A program made the translations under genes and the position numbers. Source: Deltaproteobacteria bacterium (lineage in GTDB: Bacteria; Desulfobacterota; Binatia; UTPRO1). Taken from it: DNA of 64,000 bases. The stretch spans positions 20,728-84,727 of the forward strand of contig JACQEO010000028.1 in NCBI GenBank assembly GCA_016200545.1. The letters are read 5' to 3'. The notes beneath the pieces were generated by a model. The model was not told the origin of the DNA. It ran no database searches and saw only the letters and a program-made list of their open reading frames with translations. Below, in pieces: positions 56,227 to 64,000 of the stretch. Numbering within the stretch: position 1 is the first letter of the stretch; every line of letters begins with the position of its first letter.

Positions 56227-57243
56227 GTGAGCGAGGATCGAGCGATCGTCCAGATCGGATCTGCTCTGCCGGTCGAGGGTGACGCAACTACCACACCGGA
56301 AGAGAGGCAGGCTCGGTGGCACGCGAATCGGGAGGCAATCCTCAGACTCCTTCGGCAGGCTCCCGGTTTCATGTCGATCGTACGCGCACTGAACGACGGC
56401 GCCATCTGCAAGATCAGGTTGCCGCCGAACATCTGGCAGGCGCTGCGGGAGCACAGGGCACACTGGAAGGTCGATAATCAAGCAGGAGGCGTGCTGCCGA
56501 CTGTGTACGGCGAGAAGGGTGAGTTCGTGAAGCAAGCACGTCTCGAACCCATCCCTGGCGATGTTGCTGCGGCCGTTACGAGCCTTCTGCTGCTGCAAGG
56601 CATGGCCCGTATCGAGCAAGGGATTCGCGAGGTCCAAGCGGCCATCGAAGAAGTTCGTCAAGGTCAAGTGGCCGATCGTAGAGGAATGATCCAGGCCGGA
56701 CTTGATCAGTATCGACACGCGCTCTGCCTGCAATCACCAGACGCTCGCCGAAGTCAGTTGTTGAACGCCGTGCAGACGCTGACAGTGGGACGGCGCCAAC
56801 TGCTCGCTCAGGCCGAGAACGACATCGCGAATGCGTACCGACTCCCCCGGAGCGGCGGAGCGCTTGATTTCGAGACCGTTATCAAGGGAAAGAACGTCCC
56901 GGCGCAAGCGAGACGACATCTAGATGAGGCCGGAGAATCGGTCCGATGGGCGTTAGAAGCAACGCAGTGCATGTGCGAAGCGTACACACAGCTCGGGGCG
57001 GTCACGGCTGCGGAGCACGCGTGCAATGACGTAATCGAGTGGTGGAAGAATCATGCCGAGCATGCTCGGGCGGCGGCGAGACTCATCCCTTGGGACTCGA
57101 ATGGACCGCTGCCCGAAAATCTATGGGCCGTCGACCGATTAGAAGCGGTATCACTGGAACGCCTACGCATTCCTCAATCTCTTCACTGCGAAATTGAGAT
57201 CGAGGCGCACAAGGAGGAACTGGTCGATGACAGATCAGCGTAA
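56227..57243 (+). CDS. Unknown 338-residue protein of the defence operon
   Basis: GTG 56227 preceded by GAGGAG, three bases after the ATPase stop. The sequence is helical with a probable coiled coil near VTSLLLLQGMARIEQGIREV and QAAIEEVRQGQ, then a Glu/Ala-rich helical second half (GESVRWALEATQCMCEAYTQ). No enzyme motif or signal peptide was found. The tight linkage makes it part of the operon, perhaps an accessory or structural component. I do not recognise the family. Confidence 0.7.
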   Translation: MSEDRAIVQIGSALPVEGDATTTPEERQARWHANREAILRLLRQAPGFMSIVRALNDGAICKIRLPPNIWQALREHRAHWKVDNQAGGVLPTVYGEKGEFVKQARLEPIPGDVAAAVTSLLLLQGMARIEQGIREVQAAIEEVRQGQVADRRGMIQAGLDQYRHALCLQSPDARRSQLLNAVQTLTVGRRQLLAQAENDIANAYRLPRSGGALDFETVIKGKNVPAQARRHLDEAGESVRWALEATQCMCEAYTQLGAVTAAEHACNDVIEWWKNHAEHARAAARLIPWDSNGPLPENLWAVDRLEAVSLERLRIPQSLHCEIEIEAHKEELVDDRSA

Positions 57244-57418
57244 GTGCTCAGAGTGCGGGCGGCCTCTTCAACCCGGTGAGGAGGACATGTGTCCTGGTTG
57301 CTATGCCGAGGCGGGACGAGCGTTCGGTAATATCGGCAAGGGCGTACTGATCTTAGGTACGCTCATCGCTGCCGGATGGAAGATCCTGACTGGCCGCAAG
57401 GGATCTGAGTCAACCTGA
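57227..57418 (+). CDS. Small zinc-ribbon, single-helix membrane protein
   Basis: 63 residues from ATG 57227, which lies inside the end of the preceding gene with AAGGAGG nine bases upstream. N-terminal zinc ribbon (CSECGRPLQPGEEDMCPGC) followed by one hydrophobic helix (NIGKGVLILGTLIAAGWKI). The 17-nt overlap and strong ribosome-binding site indicate a real, coupled gene. It may localise the unknown upstream protein to the membrane; that is inference. Confidence 0.65.
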   Translation: MTDQRKCSECGRPLQPGEEDMCPGCYAEAGRAFGNIGKGVLILGTLIAAGWKILTGRKGSEST

Positions 57419-57488
57419 CGATCATCTTCGGGGCTGTGCCGATTCGCTGCTTGAGCGTGCCGGAGAAGAGAAGCGAACGCGTTGCATG

Positions 57489-57760
57489 TCAGCGCATTAA
57501 CTCGTGTCGATCGCGCGCCCCTGTATAGTTCCGATTCTTGATCTTCACCCACGTAGACGGCTCTGTGTACGCGCCGCGCGTCCATTTCGCGACGATACCC
57601 TCAAGATCGCGATCGCAGACGGCGGCGAACAGGTCGCACCCGGCGCCGTTCACGTGGTCCGCGTAGAGGACGCATCCGCCGCGCCGTGGTAAAGAGGCGG
57701 CGCAGTAGCACCTCGTCGAGCAGGAGTTTCGCGACTTCCTCACGTGCGGCGTCTGGAGCC
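57489..57760 (-). pseudogene. Decayed C-terminal fragment of an ATP-dependent DNA ligase
   Basis: The frame ending at 57489 encodes VLYADHVNGAGCDLFAAV and DRDLEGIVAKWTRGAY, then STWVKIKNRNYTGARD: the LYVDH ... DLEGIVAK ... TWVKIKN motifs of ATP-dependent DNA ligases (motif IV to V region). Just upstream (57680-57760) related sequence (LLRRLFTTARR) continues in another frame. The rest of the ligase is missing, so it is a remnant. It marks an old insertion or deletion boundary just beyond the defence operon. Confidence 0.6.
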
Positions 57761-57888
57761 GCGGCTTCGCGGCTTGACAACGCGACGAGCCGGCCCGCTC
57801 CTCTTGCTTCGCGGACCTCGCGCGCCAGCACCTCGCCCTGCCCGCACCGCGCGGTTGACCCCTCGACGCCGCGTCTTCACACTGCGCC

Positions 57889-58293
57889 ATGCCGACCAGC
57901 GCGCCGGTGTCGCTCGAACGCTACGTCCGTGAAGTCGAGCGGTGGGTGCAGGCGCTGGCGTGTGACATCGAAGCGCCCGCGCTCGATGCCACAGGGCGCT
58001 TCACGCATCAGACGCAGGACGTGCGGGTCGCCGCGTTCCTCAAGGCGGTGCGCCTCGCGAGCACCCTCAACGCCGCGGTGATCCTTCTCCGCGTCGGTCA
58101 CGTGCTGGAGGTCGGAGCGCTGTGTCGCATGATCGACGAAGCGTGCGAGGACATTGCGTTCCTGCAGATTCCGACTGACGCGAACGGGCCGCGTGGCCCG
58201 AAGCAAAATGCCGCGCAAAACCGTCCACAAGGCGCGGGGTGCTTGCCGCCCGACGGCATCGGGCGGGCGATTCGGCGGCTCCTCAACCCGTAA
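57889..58293 (+). CDS. Hypothetical helical protein
   Basis: 134 residues. The central part (VAAFLKAVRLASTLNAAVIL, then HVLEVGALCRMIDEACEDIA) is a well-formed amphipathic helical region, resembling helical hypothetical proteins (DUF5677-like). The last ~35 residues look unlike it, and a frame shift near 58180 would give a basic tail, so truncation or frameshift is possible. No function assigned. Stop lies 6 bases before the convergent next gene. Confidence 0.5.
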   Translation: MPTSAPVSLERYVREVERWVQALACDIEAPALDATGRFTHQTQDVRVAAFLKAVRLASTLNAAVILLRVGHVLEVGALCRMIDEACEDIAFLQIPTDANGPRGPKQNAAQNRPQGAGCLPPDGIGRAIRRLLNP

Positions 58294-58298
58294 GCGCT

Positions 58299-58763
58299 TC
58301 ACGAGAACCACTCCCGCACCTCGACAGTGTGCGCACGCCCGGGCCGCGTCTCGCACTCGACTAGCGCGCCGTAGCGATAGCGCAGGACTGACTGGAGTGC
58401 ATGAATGCGCGCGCGATCGCAGTCGACGCCTCGGCGGTCGCCCGCTTTCTTGATCTCGATGCCCATGAGGTTCGGCCCGTCCCGACCGCGCTGGTGAACG
58501 ATGATGTCCGGGACGACGAGCGCACGGCCGTCGTCGTCGGTCACGTTGGCGCAGTCGTCCGAGAGCTCGAGGCGCTTGGGCTCAGCACCGTCGCGGTTGT
58601 ACTCGACGTCCACGGACCACTCCGGGAACGCGAGCTGGAGATGGAAGGCGATGCGGCCGGCGATGCACCGCTCGTTGAGGTCATGCGCGAGCAGGTAGCT
58701 GTCCTCGCGCTCGAAGGCGTCGAGCGCCTCCGCTACCCGTCGCTCCACCTCGCGATGCTCCAT
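58299..58763 (-). CDS. Hypothetical protein with PD-(D/E)XK nuclease-like motif
   Basis: 154 residues. VVPDIIVHQRGRDGPNLMGI followed by EIKKAG gives the PD...ExK arrangement of restriction-endonuclease-like folds, and the N-terminal helix contains a conserved Glu pattern (RIAFHLQLAFPEWSVDVEYN). Such small proteins are common in defence and mobile regions. Whether it cuts DNA is unknown. ATG 58763 is used. Convergent with the preceding helical protein gene. Confidence 0.6.
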   Translation of the reverse strand: MEHREVERRVAEALDAFEREDSYLLAHDLNERCIAGRIAFHLQLAFPEWSVDVEYNRDGAEPKRLELSDDCANVTDDDGRALVVPDIIVHQRGRDGPNLMGIEIKKAGDRRGVDCDRARIHALQSVLRYRYGALVECETRPGRAHTVEVREWFS

Positions 58764-58868
58764 GCTCGGCTCTCCTCATCGCCACGTCCGCGATCCGCGA
58801 CGGCGATTCGCCGCCTACGCCCGCCGTGAAGCACCCCGCGCTAGTGGATGGCGGCCGTTCGGGCCGGG

Positions 58869-59249
58869 TTACCGCGTCGCCCGAGGATCGTACGGCTCCG
58901 CGTGAAACTCCTCTGCGTCTGCGTCCCATGTGAGGATCGCATGGCCAGCGTGCAGCAAGTCGCCGAGCGGGTGCTGGAGAACGTGGATGAACTTGATCAT
59001 CGTATCGCGGGTCGCGCCGAGGTCGAGCACGCTCGGCGTGAGGACGAGCAGGTGATTGCCGCGCCCGATCCGCACGTCGATCGCCTGCGTCAGCGGGCCG
59101 AAGATGCGCAGCGAATCGAGGTCGCCTGGCGCACGAACCTCAGCGTTCTCCACTTCCTCCCCAAAATACCCGCGAATCTCGTTGCAGAGCGCAGTGAGGA
59201 GCAGCTCTTGATGGTACGCCTCTTCGGCGTCGTACTCGTGTTCGTTCAT
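58869..59249 (-). CDS. Hypothetical acidic protein
   Basis: 126 residues from ATG 59249, preceded by GGGGAGAGGG about 8-10 bases upstream. Acidic N-terminus (MNEHEYDAEEAYHQELLLTA) and a hydrophobic middle strand (HLLVLTPSVLDLG). Nothing resembles a known family. The start was set inside a longer open frame, whose first 57 codons are arginine-rich and unlikely. Confidence 0.5.
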   Translation of the reverse strand: MNEHEYDAEEAYHQELLLTALCNEIRGYFGEEVENAEVRAPGDLDSLRIFGPLTQAIDVRIGRGNHLLVLTPSVLDLGATRDTMIKFIHVLQHPLGDLLHAGHAILTWDADAEEFHAEPYDPRATR

Positions 59250-59743
59250 GCGAGCACCCTCTCCCCGATCGAGCGATCCGTCAACACGCGTTGGCCGTCC
59301 GGCGGACCGCACCGCTGACCTCCTCGATCGCGCCCGCGAGTCCGAACCCGGCGCACCTACTCTTCTTCGGCCTCGCGAACACTCGCTGGAACACTGCGGT
59401 GCAGTCGCACGTACCATCATCCGGTCAGAGCCGGCCGGCGCTCTCGTGCTAGGGCTGGCGCAGGATCTCGCCGCGCGTCGGCTCGCGTACGGTGCCGTAG
59501 TCTCACGCGAGCACGCAGCGCTCGTGGATGTCGATGAAGATGCCGCACATCTTCCTTACGGTTTCGATCGGCGCGACGGTACGTCCCTCGATCGTCATGG
59601 TTCGCACCGCGTTCGCCTTCACCTACGTGATCTCACGGTAAGGAGGCGCGTTAGGTCGGTCAAGTCCATTTCCACGGTGCCGCTGAGGAGGAGATCACGG
59701 AGTGCCGTCACCAGCCCGCTTGCCTCCCAGCGCTTACGGAGCG
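59250..59743. other. Gene-poor stretch
   Basis: No convincing gene in about 490 bases. The best candidate is a 39-codon minus-strand frame (GTG 59622 to stop 59503) containing TIEGRTVAPIETVRKMCGIF; its codons look plausible but it has no ribosome-binding site that I can support. Long frames here on the plus strand are arginine/alanine-rich shadows. Confidence 0.4.
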
Positions 59744-60052
59744 ATGGTTTGGTTCACCGTGCGACCTGCTGTCATCTTCTTCATGCTTGGGATCGGACTC
59801 GCCGTCTGCACCGTTTCCCCAAGGGCGCGCGCCGGCGACGTCGTGCCGCTCACGGAACAGCACTGGCGAGACGCACCTGTCGGTCTGCTCGAGCAGGAGA
59901 GCGGCATCGCCGGCCCTGTCATCGAGGAGTGGCGCCGGCAGGAGCGTGAGAGGAATCCGTACCCGTCGATTCCGGGGGCTCCGATTCGGGACAACGAGGC
60001 ATCTCCCTCGTCTCCGCGAACTGCTCCCCGGCTGGGCGACTATGCTCAGTAG
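59744..60052 (+). CDS. Small putatively secreted protein
   Basis: 102 residues from ATG 59744, with a GGAG-like upstream sequence. The N-terminus is a clear signal-peptide/transmembrane segment (RPAVIFFMLGIGLAVCTVS) followed by RARAGDV, a plausible cleavage site. The mature part is short, acidic and proline-rich with an HWRDAPVGLLEQESG stretch. No family known. Isolated between unknown genes and the phage-like block. Confidence 0.4.
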   Translation: MVWFTVRPAVIFFMLGIGLAVCTVSPRARAGDVVPLTEQHWRDAPVGLLEQESGIAGPVIEEWRRQERERNPYPSIPGAPIRDNEASPSSPRTAPRLGDYAQ

Positions 60053-60226
60053 GTACGCTCTCCGCTCGAGCGATTGCCCGAGAGCGACGGTCGATGCGCT
60101 CGCCACCTCCGGACGACCGAAAGAGTGTCACCGACAATGGTCATCGGTTACCGGATAAGCTGCGGCACGACCGCGTACGCGAAACGCGGTGTTGAGGACG
60201 TGGATACCGAGCGCCCAGTGGACCCC

Positions 60227-62300
60227 TCAGTCCCATTCATCTTCGTCTTCTTGTGTGGGGATGAAGAACGCGCACTCCGGGAGCTCGGGTGTCACGGAGA
60301 GCTTCCGGAGGGTGCAGTAATTCCTTCCCACGTCGAAGTTCTCGCAGTCGCCGCACGACAGAGGCGTATCCTCGGGATCGGGTAGGAGGCCGGGGTGCTG
60401 TCGCCGCAGCACGTCGCCGAGACGCTCCTCGCGACCGCGCTTCTCAGGCGGAGCGCCTTCGACGGAGGAGATCGGCGGCCGTTCGGTTCCGAGCATGAAC
60501 GCCGTGCCGTAGGCGCGCGCAAACGCGACCTCCGACAACATCCAGGCGTAGGCGAAGTGCGGATCGATGCCGATCTTTTTCACCTTCCGCCGCGGCTTCC
60601 GTTCGTCCTCATGACCCTCGGGGAACTCGGTCACGAGTGCCACGCGCTGGAGATGCAGCCAAAAGATCTCCTGACAAATCATGACCGTTCGGATTCCCGT
60701 ATCGGTCCGAATCCGGGGGTTGAGCGTACGCGCGTCGGGCGTTTCGACCTCCCCCGCCGCCCAGCGTTGGAGCGCGAGGGACATCATTTTGTATTGGTCG
60801 ACGGAGGCGGTGTAGAGCGCTTTGAACTCGTCCGTGCTGGGGCGGACGGTCATCTTGTCCGTCGGACGGTCGCCCCATGTGAGGATCTCGTCCGCATGGT
60901 CCCGGTAGTTCACGACGAAAACGCGGCCGTCGAACGCGCGGGCGAACTCGTGGGCCTGGTTGAAATTCGGGAGTGCCTCCACGGCGCAGTACTTCACGTG
61001 GTACTCGCGCATGAGGTCGGCCGCGCGCTGCCAGGGATTCGCGTCCTGAATGATCTCGAGGTGGAGAAGGCGCTGCTTCCCGCTTTTCGTGAGCGCCTTC
61101 ACGACAACGTGGTTGTCGTGGCCCATCTGATCGATCCCCATGTAGACCGCGTCGACGTCGGCACGCTGGGGTGGCCCCCCAGCGCAGATCCGAGTTCTGG
61201 GCCGCACGCAGCGCGGCCTCGCTCACGGGCTGCGTGTCGGGATCGGTGTATGCGAGTCCGAGGATGCGATTGTAAAAGTTTCGGGTGTCCACCCGATTGT
61301 CCCACTTGTCCCAGATCGAGCGGGCGCTTTGGCGCGGAGAGAGCATCTGGGCGAAGTGCCATCCGACGCGGCGCGCGCCGGGATTCCGGGCGCGGAACGC
61401 GCCGTCTTGTGGGTCGGCAATCACGGCGCCGCAGCGTGGGCAGAAAAAGAAGTGCTCCGTCGGGACACCCGGCGTCGTGCCGTTCCCGCGATCGATACAG
61501 AGGGGTCCGAGGCGGGGATCCCACTGCTCGGCGAGATTCACGCCCTCTGCGCAGCGGCAGCGCGTGAAAAACGCGCGTTGATCCGAACGCTCGTAGAAAT
61601 AGTCGATGTCGGCCCCGACAAAGTTCGCAGTCGACACCATGAGCTGCGCCTTCAGCGGCGAGGCCGAGAGCCGCTCTTGCGCCTTCTCGATCGTGGTCAG
61701 CAACATTTCTTGGACCTCGTCGAGCACGAGGGCATCGAGGGGACTCGACTCGGTCGACACCTTCCCCTCGAGCGAGGTGAAGTAGAGAATCGAGTGGAGG
61801 ATCCGGCGCATACTGATCGAGCCTTCATCGACGACGCGCCGGCTGTGCGGCGTATCGGGATCGCCAAAGAGCGCATGGATCGGCGGGTTCTCGCGCGCGA
61901 GCCGGATGAAGCGGTTCGCGGAGAACTCGGAGGCTTTCCGCGCGGTCGGCAAGAAGTACGCGATCTGCACCCGTCCTTTGAGCGCGAGATGCAGCGCGAA
62001 GAGCATGGCGAAGATCGAGGCGCCGCCCTGCGCGGACTTCTTGATGACCCAATCGAACTCAGTGAGATCACGGGGCACGGCCGCGTAGATCGGCTGCAGA
62101 TACTTCCACACCCGAAAATCGACCGGCTCGCGGTCGGCGGTGAAGTGCCCGCTCGTGACCCACTCGAGGAAGGTGGCCTTCCGCGCGAAGGCCGTCGGCG
62201 CTTGCCGGGCCTTATAGGTCGTCGCCCGTTGCTGGAGCGCGGACGTCCATGAGCTCGCCGAGCTCGGCGACGGCGGCATCGAATCGATCGTCTGTGACAT
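60227..62300 (-). pseudogene. Phage terminase large subunit (GpA-type), frameshifted
   Basis: Two adjoining frames encode one terminase. From 62300 to about 61180: ATPase domain with GpA-type P-loop KKSAQGGASIFAMLFAL, Walker B LDALVLDEVQEMLL, ATPase coupling MVSTANFVGADI and a zinc finger FFFCPRCGAVIADP. From about 61180 to 60227: nuclease domain opening VYMGIDQMGHDNHVVV, with a C-terminal Cys cluster (CGDCENFDVGRNYC). They join at a run of six Gs (minus strand; 61175-61180), where one G too many separates the frames. An ATG at 61207 in the second frame could start it separately. Either a sequencing/indel error, a decayed gene or a programmed slip. Confidence 0.82.
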
Positions 62301-62763
62301 AGCGTCCCATCACCTCCACCACCGCCGTGAGCAGCACCCCGACGTGCTCGTGCCGAATCGGCCCGCCTCCGGGCCCGGTGTGTTCGTAGCGTGCGCGCCG
62401 CGCCCAACGATCGGGGAACCGCCGCTCGAGCCGCCACGCCCGCGCCTGCCAGGCCCCTGTGTCTGCCGCTCGTCCGATGGCTGCCAGGTCGTGATCCTCC
62501 GCCTCCGCCAGCGCGACCCGCGCCGCGGTCGCAAACGTACCGAAGGGCGACTCGGGTTCGGCGACGCCGCGCTTCAGCCACCGGCGCACCGTCGCGGCGT
62601 CCACGCCGGCGAGCGCCGCGGCCGTCTCGAGGAAGTTCCCGCGCCGGAGCGCGGCGATGATGCTCGCGCCGAGCTCGGGAGAGAGCTTCGTCGGTCGGCC
62701 CCGGCGGGCCTTCTCCACGGCGTCGGGCGGGCTCGCGTCGATTGCTTGCTCGTCCTCTTCCAT
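62212..62763 (-). CDS. Terminase small-subunit-like DNA-binding protein
   Basis: 183 residues from ATG 62763 (GGGGAGG upstream). The N-terminal part after a basic RRGRPTKLSPELGASIIAAL has an HTH (FLETAAALAGVDAATVRRWL) as in phage terminase small subunits that recognise packaging sites. The C-terminus is acidic and helical. Its 3' end overlaps the start of the terminase large gene, as is usual for TerS-TerL pairs. The family call is by domain and context. Confidence 0.7.
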   Translation of the reverse strand: MEEDEQAIDASPPDAVEKARRGRPTKLSPELGASIIAALRRGNFLETAAALAGVDAATVRRWLKRGVAEPESPFGTFATAARVALAEAEDHDLAAIGRAADTGAWQARAWRLERRFPDRWARRARYEHTGPGGGPIRHEHVGVLLTAVVEVMGRYVTDDRFDAAVAELGELMDVRAPATGDDL

Positions 62764-62795
62764 CCCCACCTCCCCACGACTCATGATACCGCCGT

Positions 62796-63776
62796 CTACA
62801 ATAGCCCTGCGCCGGCGTGATCCCGGAACTCGTCCGCCCGTCGCACGTAGCCTCGCAGCGTCTCCGTGCGCTTGTGGCGCGTTACATCCATGATCCGGAA
62901 GAGCGACCGCCCCGCAATCGCCGCGGAGGTCGCAAAGCCCGCCCGAAGCGAATGCCCGCCGAAGTCCGCCGCGGTCAGTCCCGCACGGGCTGCGGCGGCC
63001 TTGACGATCGCGCCGACGCTGTGGGGCGTGAGCGCCCCCGGCAAGACGCGCTCCCCCTTGGCCATGCGGCGAAAGATCGGGCCTTCGGTGATCGCTGCGG
63101 CGGTGAGCCACGCGTCCACGGCCGCGACCGGGCAAGCGCGCGCGCCGCGGATCACAGCAATCGTCTGTCCCGCGGCTTCCTGATCGCCCTTCGACCGCCG
63201 GATCGTGACGCGCAGGCCCTCGGGCACCGTTTCGAGATCCTCCACGCACAGCGCGGCGAGCTCCGAACGGCGCAGCGCGCCCGCGAAGCCGAGGAGGAGG
63301 AGCGCGCGGTCCCGGCAGCCCTGGAGCGTGGGCGGAAGCGCCGCGAGCACGAGAAGGAGCCGGTCGGCGGTGAGCGGCGTCTTTTGGCGGACCGCGGTGC
63401 CGAGCGTTCGCCGGATCCCTCGGAGCGTCGCCTGCACGACCGTCGCACGGGTCGGAGCTTCGATGCCGTGGGCTTTGTGCGCGTAGGCGATCGCGGCGAG
63501 ACGTCGCCCGAGCGTTGTGGCCCCGAGCCCCGCAGTCGCTTCGGCGGCGAGGAAGGTCGCGAGGACCTCGGGCGTCGCGGGGCATGCGAGGACGCCGCGT
63601 GCCGCGCACCACGCCGCAAAGACGCGCCAGTCAGCGGCGTACGCGCGCCGGGTCGCGGGTGCGTGGGCGGCCTCGGCGAAGCCGCGGGCGTACGCCACCT
63701 CGGCCATAACGAGCGCCGTGGCGTCCGGGCTCGGAAGCCCGGTGGGCAGCGTGGAAGTGGGCGATTCGATGGCCAT
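62796..63776 (-). CDS. Tyrosine recombinase, phage-integrase type
   Basis: About 326 residues. Core-binding domain (ATRRAYAADWRVFAAWCAAR) and catalytic domain with all active-site residues visible: Arg in LGFAGALRRSELAAL, Lys in TIRRSKGDQEA, His-x-x-Arg in FGGHSLRAGFATSAA, His in VTRHKRTETLRGY and Tyr at the end of that motif. Start ATG 63776 is preferred; GTG 63782 is possible. It is a second recombinase, distinct from the tRNA-Phe integrase, and adjoins the terminase-like pair. It might be the integrase of a small phage-derived element. Confidence 0.9.
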   Translation of the reverse strand: MAIESPTSTLPTGLPSPDATALVMAEVAYARGFAEAAHAPATRRAYAADWRVFAAWCAARGVLACPATPEVLATFLAAEATAGLGATTLGRRLAAIAYAHKAHGIEAPTRATVVQATLRGIRRTLGTAVRQKTPLTADRLLLVLAALPPTLQGCRDRALLLLGFAGALRRSELAALCVEDLETVPEGLRVTIRRSKGDQEAAGQTIAVIRGARACPVAAVDAWLTAAAITEGPIFRRMAKGERVLPGALTPHSVGAIVKAAAARAGLTAADFGGHSLRAGFATSAAIAGRSLFRIMDVTRHKRTETLRGYVRRADEFRDHAGAGLL

Positions 63777-63893
63777 CTTCACTTTCGAGAAGATCTATTA
63801 TCGAGAGTAATCTCCTAACTCCGGCTGCACGTCAACCGCGCAGTGAAGGGGGGACGGCTCTGCCACGAAAATCCCGCCGGCGGTTATGGGAAC

Positions 63894-64000
63894 TCATGCC
63901 GCGACCACGACCGGTTCGAGCTGGACTCGGTAGCCCAGTCGTTCAAGGCGCTGCACGAGGTGGCGCTTCACGAGCGCGGCGGACGCGTGATCGAGGTACG
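63894..64000 (-). CDS. C-terminal end of an unknown protein, possibly a transposase
   Basis: A partial frame of 34 codons and a stop runs to the right edge: YLDHASAALVKRHLVQRLER, then LGYRVQLEPVVVAA. The RxLVxRLExLGYxVxLxP tail reminds me of the end of some transposases, but this is weak. If so, an insertion sequence starts beyond the edge. About 117 bases without a gene precede it. Confidence 0.35.
   Translation of the reverse strand, partial: YLDHASAALVKRHLVQRLERLGYRVQLEPVVVAA

Larger units (their letters stand above)
39466..63800. mobile_element. Putative integrative island at tRNA-Phe; right end not defined
   Basis: From the tRNA-Phe 3' end rightward the gene content changes from conserved chromosomal genes to integrase, excisionase-like protein, regulators, a defence operon and then phage-like genes. 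Base composition is visibly less GC-rich in several segments, such as 40.5-43.5 kb and the middle of the methylase gene. I looked by eye for a second copy of the tRNA 3' end (TTCAATTCTGCCCCTGCCC) and did not find one, so the end coordinate is arbitrary. The phage-like block at 60-64 kb may belong to a different element. Confidence 0.5.

Noticed and set aside
59503..59622. 39-codon minus-strand gene
   Set aside because: Plausible codons but no ribosome-binding site, domain or neighbour support; kept only as a note in the gene-poor stretch.
39466..63900. A second tRNA-Phe 3'-end copy marking the island's right border
   Set aside because: Visual search for TTCAATTCTGCCCCTGCCC and shorter versions gave no convincing match in the window.

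Overview
The window comes from a very GC-rich, Gram-negative bacterium of deltaproteobacterial type (Desulfobacterota, Myxococcota or Binatota would all fit). Three things point there: a complete mraZ-to-ftsZ division and cell-wall (dcw) cluster, a MurE with the DNPR motif typical of meso-diaminopimelate enzymes, and a dnaG-rpoD macromolecular-synthesis block beside a CAU tRNA and rnpB. The taxonomy is inference from gene content; no marker was searched.

Layout. (1) 1-5.9 kb: a metallopeptidase tail, an ATP-grasp ligase, a PH/zinc-ribbon protein, a YdjM-like membrane protein, an enoyl-CoA hydratase-type enzyme, acpS and a B12-type radical SAM protein. (2) 6.0-24.6 kb, all on the minus strand: mraZ, rsmH, ftsL, ftsI, murE, murF, mraY, murD, ftsW, murG, murC, murB, ddl, ftsQ, ftsA, ftsZ. 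Many stops and starts overlap by 4 nt. A consensus-like promoter, three TGGGN MraZ boxes and a hairpin between mraZ and rsmH form the control region. (3) 24.6-30.8 kb: rnpB, two related long palindromic repeats, a C4 zinc-ribbon coiled-coil protein, a CAU tRNA (probably Ile2), rpoD, dnaG, cvpA and rpsU. (4) 30.8-39.5 kb: a fused M16 peptidase, a glycerophosphodiesterase, two methyltransferases (one is prmA), a secreted trypsin-like protease, rsmE, an RDD protein, gshB and tRNA-Phe.

(5) 39.5 kb to the right edge is accessory DNA beginning directly 3' of tRNA-Phe. It has a tyrosine integrase, an excisionase-like protein, small regulators and a HEAT-HNH protein. Its core is a compact operon (45.5-57.4 kb): DEAH/SNF2-type helicase with a C-terminal DUF3883-like domain, low-molecular-weight protein tyrosine phosphatase, dual-specificity-like phosphatase, DUF1156-type adenine methylase, HEPN plus DUF499-type ATPase, an unknown 338-residue protein and a small zinc-ribbon membrane protein. 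The helicase, methylase and ATPase resemble helicase-methylase-ATPase (Hma-like, DISARM-related) defence systems. The two phosphatase genes are joined by 4-nt overlaps on both sides between helicase and methylase. This is the most novel feature of the window: an apparent anti-phage system with built-in phosphatases. An XRE regulator with a nearby dyad operator may control it.

(6) 57.4-64 kb is patchy: a decayed ATP-dependent DNA ligase tail, small unknown genes, a PD-(D/E)XK-like protein, then a phage-like block (GpA-type terminase with a frameshift at its domain boundary, a terminase small-subunit-like protein and a second tyrosine recombinase) and a partial, possibly transposase, gene at the edge. 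The right end of the tRNA-Phe island was not found.
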